DNA of 64,000 bases from Zea mays (Eukaryota > Streptophyta > Magnoliopsida > Poales > Poaceae), in contig NC_050098.1 of the NCBI RefSeq assembly GCF_902167145.1, positions 35,954,501 to 36,018,500 of the forward strand. Direction: 5' to 3'. The notes under the pieces are model-generated. The model worked only from the letters and a program-made list of their open reading frames with translations, was not told where the DNA came from and made no database searches. The first letter of the stretch is position 1. Each line of letters opens with the position of its first letter. Shown here in pieces: positions 1 to 10,300 of the stretch. Both the position numbers and the translations under genes were made by a program.

Positions 1-252
1 GATGCTGAAGTTGTGCCTGGTCCGAGTGCTGGGCGTAGGCGGCGAAGGGCGGTTGCGAAGTGTAGAGTGACTGAGGTGGATGGCGGTCGGCTTCGTGTGG
101 GCAGGGCTGGCAAGCAAGAATTGTTGTCCTCGCCGGCCGTTGCGAGTGTAGGTGAGGGGGAGTTGCGAAGTCTTTTTGAGGGTGAGGAGCTTAGGATAAT
201 GTTATTTAACTATAGGGAGATGGGAATCATTCCGAAGGTTGAACCGATGTGA
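1..252 (+). pseudogene. C-terminal end of an antisense ORF inside element A (partial)
   Basis: The frame is open from base 1 to a TGA at 250-252, encoding an Arg-rich stretch and ending in a tail that finishes IIPKVEPM. It runs opposite to the gypsy coding strand and lies between the tandem repeats and the missing 3' LTR. This is the same place and orientation as the antisense gene of element D (41539-44706). I infer it is the last exon of such an antisense ORF. No domain can be recognised in this fragment, and the start lies outside the window. Confidence 0.5.
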
Positions 253-422
253 GGTGTGGTGCCCTCGCTGTAAGTATGTTACTATAGTTTGTATGAAGAG
301 GTCGTGTGCCTTCGCGCATCTGGCTATGTCTATAGGGACGTTGTGCGCTTGGTCGGGCGCATTTATTATGTTGGTGTGGTTGCGCCTGTAGCTGGTCTGT
401 GCGCGGATAGTTTCTTGGTGTA

Positions 423-890
423 GACTTGTGCATGGACGTAATGCGCTTGAGTTTTGGCGCGCTTGTTGAATTAATCCGGCTACGCCCTTAGGCGACTTTT
501 GCACGGATAGTCTTTTGAGGAAGACTTCGATTTTGCGTACGTGTTGTGCTAGTCTGGCTGCACCCTTAGGCGACTTTTGCACGGATAGTCTTTCGGAGAA
601 GACTTCGATTTTGCACACTTGTTGTGCTAGTCCGGCTGCACCCTTAGGCGACTTTTGCACGGATAGTCTTTCGGAGAAGACTTCGATTTTGTGCACTTGT
701 TGTGCTAGTCCGGCTGCACCCTTAGGCGACTTTTGCACGGATAGTCTTTCGGAGAAGACTTCGATTTTGTGCACTTGTTGTGCTAGTCCGGCTGCACCCT
801 TAGGCAACTTTTGCACGGATAGTCTTTCAGAGAAGACTTCAATTTTGCGCACCTGTTGTGCTAGTCTGGCTGCACCCTTAGGCGACTTTT
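423..890. repeat. Tandem repeat, 78-bp period, about six units
   Basis: The motif GCACGGATAG recurs at 501, 579, 657, 735 and 813 and, altered, at 891, so the period is exactly 78 bp. A diverged unit occupies 423-500. Because 78 is divisible by three, both strands stay open through the array: 202-906 on the minus strand repeats a 26-residue unit, and 515-916 on the plus strand also repeats one. It lies between integrase and the missing 3' LTR of element A. Tandem repeats here are common in large Tat-type elements. I read it as non-coding repeat rather than a gene. Confidence 0.9.
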
Positions 891-1125
891 GCGCGGAGTG
901 TCGCATGCGAGGGTAGCTAGCGCTGCCCCTCGCGGTGACTTTGTATTGGTCGAATGTCGAAGACCGTCGACGCGGTCTTTTTTCGACGTAGATTTTTGCG
1001 GGGGATTTTTCGATTGTATATTACATGGCTCCGCCTCGTTAAAAACCTCACCCTCCGGGAGGAAAAGAGTGCGGGCCAGAATAAAATTGTTTTGCGAATT
1101 ATAAGGGCGAGCTGGCCCTGAGGAG

Positions 1126-2325
1126 TCAAACAAAAAATTTGTGGAGATTATCAATGTTCCAAGAATGCTCCAAGTCCTCGCCGGCTGGCGTTGCGAGCCT
1201 GTACGCGCTGGGGGAAGCATTCGTCTTGATGATAAAAGGGCCCTCCCACTTGGGCTCCAGCTTGCCCCGGGACTCTGTCCGAGCTGTCCGGACGAGTACG
1301 AGGTCTCCTTCGCTGAATTCCCTCGGGATGACTGCGTGGTCACGCCATGCTTTTGTTTGGGCTTGGTATTTATTTAGAGCTTGTAGGGCGAAGACGCGGT
1401 CTCCATCGATGAGATCCTTCGAAGTGGGCTCGTCCACGTCGGGGACAGCTGACGAGACTGTCCGTGGGGACCCATGTTTTATTTCTTGCAGGGTCATGGC
1501 CTCCGATCCATATAGAAGGCAGAAAGGGGTGAACCCAGTCGCCCTGCACTCAGTCGTGTTTAGTGCCCAGACCGCTTCAGGTAACAAATCGGCCCACTTG
1601 CCCTTTTTATCATCGAGGAGCATCTTCTTGACAGCTGTGAAAAATTTGCCATTTGCACGTTCCACAACTCCGTTGGACTGCGAGTGGTATACTGAGGCGA
1701 AGGCAAGCTTGGTGCCAATGGAGAAGCAGAAATCCTTGAAGTCTTGGCTGTCAAATTGCTTGCCGTTGTCAACTGTGAGTTCGGACGGGACTCCGAAGCG
1801 GCAAACAATGTTTTGCCAGAAGAATTTCTGTGCAATCTTTGATGTTATTGTGGATACAGCCCTCGCCTCGATCCATTTGGTAAAATACTCGAAAGCGACG
1901 AAGGTGAACTTGAGGTTCCCCTGAGCCGTGGGCAGGGGCCCGACAATGTCCAGGCCCCAGCGCTGGAGAGGCCATGTGTGGGCGATTAGTTTCGTGAATT
2001 GCGAAGGGCTTCCTGATCGAGGAGAAAACTTCTGGCAGGCTTCGCAGGACCTTGTGACCCGATTTGCGGCGCAGATCATTGTGGGCCAGTAGAAACCTTG
2101 ACGGATCACCTTTGCGGCTAGGGCCCTTGGCCCTGCGTGAGAGCCGCAAGTACCGCTGTGGACTTCACGCAGGATTTGGACGCCTTCGGTCTCGGTGACA
2201 CATTTGAGCATGGGTTGACTGACCCCTTTCTTGTAAAGCTGGCCTTCAATTAGTGAGAAGTCCCGGCTTCGATGTTTAAGGCGCTTGGCCTCGTTGATGT
2301 CGGTTGGATAGTAGTACCCCTATAG
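1126..2325 (-). pseudogene. Integrase region of element A
   Basis: A frame of 361 codons (2211-1126) carries an integrase. It has a zinc-binding region with CEAC near residue 58, a catalytic core with D of GLDIVGP, D of TVDNGKQF and E of GVVERANG, and a C-terminal part rich in charged residues ending NIDNLHKFFV. Upstream, a TAG at about 2320 separates it from the RNase H region (LFL-stop-GYYYP). Integrase would insert the cDNA copy into the genome. The core is long and readable, so decay is moderate, but the upstream stops prevent a single polyprotein. Confidence 0.9.
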
Positions 2326-4277
2326 AAACAGGGTTATTGGTGCCCACCAGTCTTCGGTCATAATAAGGTTGACTATGCGGTGGCCCTCGCTGTCATTGGT
2401 TATTTGGAGCCCTTCGGGGCTGCGGACAGCTGGCGTGCCGATAACATGGTAGAACACGTCGGAGGGCAGGGACTCGCCTCTGGCGGCAGCCTTGGCCAAT
2501 GCGTCGGCCTCCTCATTCTTGGCCCGGTCCACATGCTGCAAGGTGAAACCTTTGAATTGTCTCTCGAGACTACGGATAGCCGCCAGGTATTGCATAAGTG
2601 CGGGGTCCTTCGCTGCGTAGTCTTTCTCGACTTGCCGGTGACTACCTTGGAGTCTGTTCTGATAATGCAGGTAGTGACACCAAGGGCCCTTAGTTTGCGG
2701 AGGCCGAGGATGACAGCTTCGTATTCTGCTATGTTGTTAGTGCATCTGTCAGATTCCAGAGCAAAGCTGAGGCGTGCCGCGTATCTGTGCTTGACCCCGG
2801 TGGGTCAGGTGATGACTGCAGCAGCGCCTGCCCCCGCGTGGCACCATGCGCCGTCGCAATGGATTGTCCAAACCTTCTCTGCGGACGGGTCCGGCTGTGT
2901 TATTGGCCCAGTCCAGTCGACGACGAAGTCTGCCAGAACTTGTGACTTGATGGTTGTCCTGGGCTCGAATGTGATGTGGTAGCCGGAGAGTTCGGCCACC
3001 CATTTGGCAATCCGGACCGATGCCTCCGGGTTTCTGAACAATTCGCTGAGTCCCCTATCTGAGGTGACCCGGACCTTGAATGCTTCAAAATAGTGGCGCA
3101 ATTTGCGTGAAGCCATAACAACTGCATAGGCAATCTTTTCCAGTTCCGTCATATTACATTTTGATGGTGTGAGCACTTCGGAGACGTAATAAACTGGACA
3201 TTGCCTGATCATGCCCTCTACTGTCTGTTCTTGAACCAGTGCCGCGCTGACCGCATGTGGCGAAGCCGCAACATAGAGCAACAGGGGTAGCGAAGAGTTG
3301 GGGCTTGTAAGAATCGCCAATTCCGACAGGTACTATTTCAATGAGGCGAAGTCCGCCGCCTGCTCTGGTCCCCAAGCGAAGTCTTTTGCGCCGCGGAGAG
3401 TTTTGAGGAAGGGGAGACTTCGCTCTGCGGATTTGGAGATGAATCTGTTGAGGGCGGCCAATCCGCCTGTCAGGCGTTTGACGTCCCTGGCTGACTGCGG
3501 GGACGTCATGTTGATGATGGCCTGAATTTTGGTTGGGTTGGCCTCGATTCCGTGGTGTGACACCAGGTAGCCCAATATTTTCCCCTGGCGAATGCCGAAG
3601 ACACACTTTTCGGGGTTTAGGCAAAGTCGTGCGTCCCGCATGTTCGCAAACGTTTCGGCGAGGTCAGCAAGATGGTCCTCCTTGCTTCTGCTGGCGACGA
3701 CGATGTCGTCCACATACGTGAATATATTTCTGCCGACTTGCCCCTCGAGCACCGTTTTGGTAAGCCGGGAGAAAGTGGACCCGGCGTTCTTGAGTCCCTC
3801 CGGCATTCTGATGAAGCAATACGTGCCTAAGGGTGTTATGAAGCTGGTGCTGGCCTTGTCCTCCTCCTTCATGTATATTTGATGGTAGCCGGAGAAGCAG
3901 TCAAGGAGTGACATGACTTCGCACCCGGCCGCGCTATCGACTATTTTGTCGATCCGAGGCAACGGGAAGTTGTCCTTTGGGCAGGCCTTGTTGAGACTGG
4001 TGAAATCGATGCACATCCGTCATTTGCCGCTCTTTTTCTGCACCATCACAACGTTGGCGAGCCATGTGGGGTAGGCCACTGGCTCGATAAATTTGGCCTC
4101 CAGGAGGCGATGTACCTCGGCCTTGGCAGCTTCTGTCTTCTCATCAGACATTTTGTGGAGCTGCTGTTTTTTCGGTCTCACCGAAGGGTCGATTCCCAAG
4201 CTGTGCTCGATGATGGAGCGACTGACCCCGACCAGGTCGAGGGCGGACCAGGCGAAGACGTCTTTGTTCTTGGACAA
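2320..4277 (-). pseudogene. Reverse transcriptase, RNase H and archaic RNase H of element A
   Basis: The RT fingers end at a TGA near 4018 where the family has Trp (GK-stop-RMCIDF). The next frame (4016-3333) holds LNKACPKDNFPLPRID, the FSGYHQI region and the catalytic YVDDIVV. The gypsy RNase H follows (YVAASPHAVSAALVQ, TSDRGLSELF, about 3320-2960). After it a second RNase H begins with WTIHCDGAW and continues to about 2330 with a frameshift and stops, including NEEADALAKAA. Two RNase H domains in a row are a hallmark of Tat-lineage elements. A nonsense codon and frame breaks make it inactive. Confidence 0.88.
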
Positions 4278-4442
4278 ACAGCAGAGGAGTTTCTCCTCGT
4301 CATGCGAAGTGAGGTCTTCGCTGATGGTGACCGTTTGCTTGGGTGTCGCCTTGTCAAGGGGGACAGTTTTGGTTCCGTCGTTGCTCTGCAGCTGTGCTTT
4401 GTCATGCTCTCTGGCGGTTGGGCTGGCAGATTCGGGGACCTC

Positions 4443-6765
4443 ACGCTAGGCCGTGAGGCAGTGTACGTTCCTTTGCCCGGGAACGAAGTCTCTTTCTATG
4501 TTGCATGCAATCTGCTGGTTGCCGTAGACTGTGATGGCGCCTTGCGGACCTGGGATCTTCATGCACAGGTAGAGTCCATGAATGGCTGCCTCGAACTTGT
4601 TGATGGAGCCCCGACCCATTATGGCGTTGTACGGGTACACCATGTCGACGATGTCGAAAGTCACTTGCTCACTTCGGGCATTGGGTGCTACACCGAAGGA
4701 GAGAGGCAACTCTATTTTGCCGACGGGAAACGTGCCCTTGCCGCCGAAGCCATACAGTGGGTTGTCCGAAGGCTTGAGCAGGCTATGGCTTATGCCCATG
4801 CGGTCGAAGGCATGGAGGAAAATGATGTATGCTTGGCTGCCATTGTCGACTAGGACTTTGTGCAGGTCCCAGCCTGCCACGCTGCAGTTGATAACCATGG
4901 CGTCGATGTGGGGGCGCTGCACAGATCGACGTCTCAGGCGTCGAAGGTTAGCGGCACATGGGACCACTTCGTCTGTACGACCAGACCAGTGATGGCGACG
5001 TGGTTGATGCTGCGGTAGTGGTCCCGCTTTTGCCGCTTCGTGTCGAAATCGGCGCTGGACCCCCCAGTGATCATATGAATGACTCCACGATACGGCTGAT
5101 CGGCGAAGTCCTCTTGCTTTGGGGCATGGGGGTGGTGGATGTTTTGTTGTTGCTGGTGTAGAGGTGGGGGTGGGGAGGTACGATTTGTACTTCCTGGTGG
5201 TGTTGGTATGCGTGGTGCGGTGGATGCGGAGCGGGGTCGTGGATGTATGGCGGAGGGGGTTGCTGATATGTGTGCGCGACAATTCTTGGGTTGTCGGCTG
5301 GTTGCGCTCGTGCCATCCTGTCTCTGGTGGCCTTCGTCTCTGGGCAGTCTCTGGTTTGGTGGGCGCAGTCTTCATCGTGGGACAGGCAGTAAAATCGCCG
5401 TGGCTGCTGCACACGTCCCCGACCCCGACCACGAGTTCCGTTCCCACGGCCCTGGGGGGGATATTCCTGGCGGCGAGGGGCCTCGCCAGCGGGGTGCTGG
5501 TTGGCGATGTTGTGCACTTGCTGCTGATTGCGGCCGTCCCGACCGGAGTCTGGCTGCGAAGGCCTCGTCCACGTGCGGCTGGACTGTGGAGTGTCTTTGG
5601 GTTTCCTCTAAGACCCGACTTTGCGCTGGTGGAGCTCTTCGGATCTGGCATATTTTTCAAATAGCTGATACAACTCCTGGAGGTTCTTGGGAGGATCCCT
5701 GATGCAGTGGCTGTAAAGGACGCCGACCCGAAGGCCACTGATGGCGTAGTGGATGGCGATTTGGTCATCGACCGAAGGCAGTTGCGACTTGAGGGTCAGA
5801 AACTTGCGGTAGTACTCCCGCAGAGTCTCTTTTTCCAGCTGCTTGCAGAGTGAAAGTTCAGCCAAGGCGTCGGTGTCTGGGCAGTACCCTTGGAAGTTGA
5901 GCAGGAATTTGTCCCGGAGGCTTCTCCAGGAGTCGATGGACAACGGGGGCAACCTGGTGTACCAGGTGAGGGCTGGGCCTTCGAGGGCGATGATGAATGA
6001 CTTGGCCATCGTGGCGTCGTCCCCTCCGGAAGATGCAACGGTGACCTGATAACTCATGATGTACTATGCTGGGTCAGTGTTGTCGTTGTTCTTGGGATAG
6101 ATACCTGCCCGGAAGTTGGCGGGCCAAGGTGTCACTTGCAGGTGTGGCGCCAGGGGACTTCGCTCATCGAGGTAGTTGACACCTTGGAATGCCGCGGTGT
6201 GTGGGATGGCGTGGCCGCGCTGGGGGAAGTATAGGTCTTCGACTTGTGCGCGCTGTTGCAGGGGTGACCCGTGTTGCAGGCCGAGGTGGCCTTCGCGCTG
6301 CATTAGCGCGATCTCTTGTTCGAGCTCTTGAGCCTTCTGCTCTTCGTCGCGTATCATCTGCCGCACCTTGGCTTGTGCAGACACACGTTGGCGCTTGGCC
6401 TCAAGTATCTCTTTTTGCTTCTGGAGATTGCGGTTCTTGATGTGCAAGGCGCGCAGTTGTAGCTGCTCTTCTGCTGAGACACCGATGACTTCGCCGTCCT
6501 CGATGACGTCCGCGCCCTCCGGTGGAGCGAAGCCTGGGGGAAGTTGCAGTTGTACTCTAGAGCTACAGGTGCGGAGACTGCCTTCGGGAGTGGGTTGTTC
6601 GTTGCGCTGCCTCTTGCTGAGAGCGTCGTCTTCGGTGGCCTCTTAGTGGGTGGTGTCGACGAGGGTGAGGGCCTTGCCCTTTTTCTTGGCCAACAGTGCT
6701 GCCTTCACAGCCTCGTCAGCCTTCGAGCTAGCTTTCTTGGGTGCCATCGCGGGTGGTTTTTTCAT
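4443..6765 (-). pseudogene. Gag and protease of element A
   Basis: The likely start is the ATG at 6765 (MKKPPAMAPKKAS). The frame breaks at a TAA near 6643 and a TAG near 6062 (DPA-stop-YIMSY). The gag core lies at 6447-5608, with a coiled-coil stretch (QKEILEAKRQRVSAQ) and the WYTRLPPLSIDSW region typical of retrotransposon gag. A zinc knuckle variant CLSHDEDCAHQTRDC (CX2HX5HX4C) sits at about 5390. The protease region (4900-4450) shows VLVDNGSQAYI in place of a canonical D-S/T-G. Gag would form virus-like particles; this copy cannot make a full polyprotein. Confidence 0.85.
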
Positions 6766-6775
6766 AGCACGAACG

Positions 6776-6787
6776 GTGGGCGCCAAA
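6776..6787 (-). other. Primer-binding site of element A
   Basis: On the minus strand the LTR end CCAACA is followed by TTTGGCGCCCACC. TGGCGCC directly next to the LTR is the usual tRNA primer site of Tat-type gypsy elements in grasses. It fixes the inner LTR boundary at 6788. Confidence 0.8.
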
Positions 6788-7267
6788 TGTTGGAACTTGC
6801 TCTCCCGAGCAAGTTGATCCAACGAGGGAGTGAAGCAACGTAAACAGGGTTTTTGCTCGAGATGGCAATAGCTCTGTTAATCTAGCCTCTCAAGGGCACT
6901 GTGCGGGGGTATTTATAGGTATCTGAGTGCCCAGCGTCCAGTGTTAAGGACGCATGTGCCCTCAGGCACCTAGGTTATCCCCAGAATATTCCCATAAAGC
7001 AGGGTTATAGACTGTAATTACAGGGAGACCTTTACAAATTAGGCACGTAATGCGCAGCAGCCACGCAGGGCCTGTTACAATGGGCCGGATCACACGTGGG
7101 CCTCCATGTCGGACGAGGCCGCAGGGTGCGACGACCTCGTCGCAAGTCTTCATCCGGCGACACGTGGGACGAAGGGTAAATCTGCCAGTTGTCTTGCCTC
7201 CTGTAGCAGCCAGCGAGGTTGGCGAAGGCATCGAGCGAAGGGTGGCGTCTTCGCCTTCGCCCCAACA
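6788..7267 (-). repeat. 5' LTR of element A, about 480 bp
   Basis: On the plus strand the segment starts TGTTGGAACTTGC and I place its end at CGCCCCAACA, giving TGTTGG...CCAACA termini. A TATA box is visible on the minus strand at about 6908-6917 (CTATAAATAC). The outer end is a best guess: CCAACA recurs nearby at 7272, and there is no second LTR in the window to compare. Confidence 0.65.
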
Positions 7268-9050
7268 GGAGGCCAACACGGTAGCCTAGGAGGGGCGATC
7301 ATCGTGAGTCCCTCTAGGACGGGCGCTGGAGCCAATGGTCCATGAGGAACCGCGTTAGAAGTAGCCACGATCGTCTTCTCCTAAGCAACCAAGGAGGTCA
7401 GCACTACCACCCTAGAAGGGGTGGTTGCCACAGCGACGCCCGACACAGATGGGGCAACCAAAGGGGGCGCCTCGACTGGCGTTGGCAACGCAAGGACTTG
7501 AGAAGATGTGACTCCTCCCTTCGTCCTGCGGGCCGCATCCTTCACCGTCATACGTGGCACATACACACTAACAAAGAAAGTCAACTAATATTGTGGAACA
7601 AGGACGGACATAGGAACAAAAGAAGTGAGAAAAGCCTGGCATATCGGGAGGAGCGCTTCCGGGTGGTCGGCTTCCTCTGCGCCTGAGGCACCGCTCTGCC
7701 GAAGGTGCGGGGGAGACAGCTACCTCCGACTCTTTCCCCTAGCAGTGCCCCAATGGCATTGGGGACACCGGAGGTTGCGACACCACCAGTGCCGCTCCCC
7801 CGCTCCATGCCCAACCAACGCGCCATGCACCATAGCCTCGACATCCCCCGCATGGCACTCCATGATCGCCACAAGCATGGAAGGGTCCACCACTGGCTCT
7901 TCCCTACATTGGAGCTGGCCTCGGCGTCTCCGTAGTAGGACAGGCCGCCCACTGATGCATGAGCCTCAATCCCGTCGGAGGCCGTGGTGGTCATGTCTTA
8001 TGTGTCGATCGAAGGAGTGATACTCCTCCCTGGCTCCTTGTGATCTTGGTGCTCAGCCTTCTTCTGCCTCTTCCTCGCCTGCCGGTGTTTCTTGCACGTC
8101 TCCAAGGCATTCGCGTCTGCCTCCCTATTCTGCTTCTCTACCTTGATGGTGGCATCCTCGGGAAGGGGCAGAAGACAGGGCGCCATAGGTAAAATCTCCT
8201 ATGGAGCCCTGGATGATCATCACAGCAGAAAAAGCTAAAGGAGCGGGAAGAGACAAGGGAAAAAACTCACCAGAGTGCTCAAAATATCTTTGGAAAGGGG
8301 GAGGGGAAAATCCTCGTCCATGAAAGCCCCCGACGACAACGTTGTAATGGCCTTGACTAGGCCTCAATCTCGGTTAGCGTGAGAGGCTCGAAGGAATGGC
8401 GGTTGGTCGTTGACGCCGGAATACTTGTACAGTGAATTCTGATGGGCCATCAAAGGTTGAACCCGGTGTTGCATAAATGTACGTACCAGTCGCACACTGG
8501 TAAGGCCTTGCTGCTTCAATGTGGCGACCGCCTTTAGAAGGTGCTCCACCTTACTCTTGAAACGCGCCTCCGCACCGTAGTACCACTTGTCCATCGACAC
8601 CGGCTCCTGTCTGGTGAACGTCGGAGCACTGTCGGGCACGTTCTTAGCGTAGAACTACTCGCCCTCATAGACACGAAAGAGGGGATCAAGATCTTGAAAT
8701 ACTCTGCCTTCCGACTGAAGCAGAGCTAGATGGTGGCTAAGTTGAAGAACAATTTACCGCCACGACCCAGAGTCACCCACGTGCTGAAGAGATACTACCG
8801 TAGCTTCCAGTAGAGATTGATGCCCATGAAAGCCTCACATAGCGTAATGAAGCACGCTATGTGGAGGACGATGTTGGGGTGGAGGTTCTAGATCTTCAGG
8901 TGGTAGTAGTGGAGGATCCCCCGCACAAAGGGATGAAAGGAGTAGGCCGAACCTGTGCTCATAGAAAGATGTGAGCACGACCATAGAGGATACACTAGTA
9001 ACGGGCGAGATGGTTAACCACCCCATCACGCCACCCGCGCATGATACGAC
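7268..9050 (-). pseudogene. Remnant of a gypsy-associated antisense ORF (Transposase_28-like)
   Basis: The minus strand carries broken coding sequence. At 9000-8760 one frame reads FVRGILHYYHLKI then LHPNIVLHIACFITLCEAF. At 8639-8364 another reads KVEHLLKAVATLKQQGLTSV then RTFMQHRVQPLMAHQ. These resemble the large grass protein group annotated as putative gypsy type transposon (Pfam Transposase_28, from memory), which lies antisense inside gypsy elements; its host element would therefore be on the plus strand. Lysine-rich text at 8186-7998 may be a later part. Frames change often and no complete protein exists. Confidence 0.5.
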
Positions 9051-9554
9051 GAGCAGGCCATTACGTGTCCCACACCAAGCGGCGGCATGATGGCCTCCTC
9101 GTTTACCGCACCACCACCGTAGTACCCGAAACTGCCTCAGGCCACACAGGTAAAGAACAAAAACTCACCCCAACTTCTCACGTTGAGCGAGGGGTGGACC
9201 GAACAAGCTCCCAGTGGGCCACAAGCTAGGTGACCGACAAATAGGTCATTTGCTCATATCCATGTCCAAGGTCATATCTCATGTTCCCGTGTGGAAACTC
9301 GACTGACGGGTGGCTGACGAGGTGGCCCCGAGGCCTCTCTTTGATTGGCCAGACTGACCAAAGATCCGATACAGGGTCGAATAAGGAAGGACTCAATGAG
9401 ATGCCCCCAGCGGGTCAAGCCCCCAATGGGACCACTCGCCTAGACTTAACCCTATTGGAGGGTGGTCAGATTTCACTTGGATAACCCGTTCATAGCTCGA
9501 CGGCCTCCTTCCTCATGCCTACTAGGTCGAAGGAGGGCGACCCTCCCCTCAAAA

Positions 9555-10060
9555 GGGCTTTAAATAGCCTCACGAGGGAAGATGCGTGCATGACAAGGAT
9601 CAAGCGTCAAACGGTGACCAACTCAAAAGATCATCTCCCAAGACTATGCCCGGTTCCAGTATAAACATGGTCTCACACCCATCACGTGATGACCATCGTA
9701 GGAAGGGTCCATCCCTAAACTGCACATACATCGAATAAACCCCCAAGCAATCCACATGAATTACTCGTGAGCTTGGGGGCTACATCTAGCAGATGTGCTT
9801 GCGCACACACGAGAATTCGGTCCTCAATAAGAGCCAAGAAACCATGGACTCACACCCAGTGCTTGACGACCGTCGCAGGAAGGGTCTTTCCAAAAACTGC
9901 ACATACAATGAATAAACCCCCATGCAATCCACATAGATTAGTCAGGGGCTCGAGGGCTACATCTAGCAGATGCGCTTGCGCGCACTCAAGAATTTGGTCC
10001 TCAACGAAAGCCTCCGCACAACTCCAAGGAGTTACACAAAGCCTCTAGGGCTGCTATTGA
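9555..10060. repeat. LTR-like debris with a 177-bp direct repeat
   Basis: GAATAAACCCCC begins at 9733 and again at 9910, and the flanking text (ACATCTAGCAGATG, GGTCCTCA, CTCACACCCA) repeats in step, so the period is about 177 bp over roughly two units. A TATA-like TTTAAATA lies at about 9567. Text such as GCTTGGGGGCTAC resembles the LTRs of old grass gypsy elements. No ends or target duplication could be fixed. Confidence 0.5.
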
Positions 10061-10117
10061 GTACCCAGGAACCAAGTGCCCGAAGTAGGACCATGGCCTC
10101 TTAACGGCCCACTTGCT

Positions 10118-10300
10118 GACCAGGCCCTCTGTCAAGCAACCCTACGAGGCGGAGCGGACGATCAACCCTCGACCGAGCAACCCTGCGAGGTGGAGCAGAT
10201 GACTAACCCTCTGCCGAGCAACCTTGCATGGTGGAGCGGATGACTAAGTCTCTATCGAGCAACCCTTCGAGGCAGAGCGGACGACCAGGTCTCTGCCGAG
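10118..10300. repeat. Tandem array, 41-42-bp unit, split by copia-1
   Basis: Units start at 10118, 10160, 10201, 10242 and 10283, each with GA(C/T)YAA...GAGCAACC..GAGGYGGAGCGGA. The fifth unit is interrupted after CTCTGCCGAG by copia-1 and continues at 28490 as CAACTTAGCAAGGCGGAAGAG. The array belongs to the older gypsy debris on both sides. Confidence 0.8.

Larger units (their letters stand above)
1..7267 (-). mobile_element. Tat-lineage Ty3/gypsy LTR retrotransposon, decayed, cut by the window edge (element A)
   Basis: Read on the minus strand the order is 5' LTR (7267-6788), primer-binding site, gag with a zinc knuckle, protease, reverse transcriptase, RNase H, a second (archaic-type) RNase H, integrase, a 78-bp tandem repeat array, then the end of an oppositely oriented ORF. 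The 3' LTR must lie left of base 1. The order RT-RH-aRH-IN and the extra antisense ORF next to the 3' LTR fit the Tat clade (Grande/cinful-type families of maize, named from memory). Several in-frame stops mark it as non-functional. The target-site duplication cannot be checked because one end is missing. Confidence 0.9.

Noticed and set aside
423..890. CRISPR-like array
   Set aside because: The units are contiguous 78-bp copies without unique spacers; likewise the 41-bp array at 10118.
515..916. A 133-codon plus-strand frame and a 234-codon minus-strand frame over the same DNA
   Set aside because: Both arise because the 78-bp tandem unit is divisible by three. No domain and no start context; treated as repeat.
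7050..7345. Short frames on both strands in the element A LTR region
   Set aside because: They lie in the LTR and its flank, overlap each other, and show no protein similarity I recognise.
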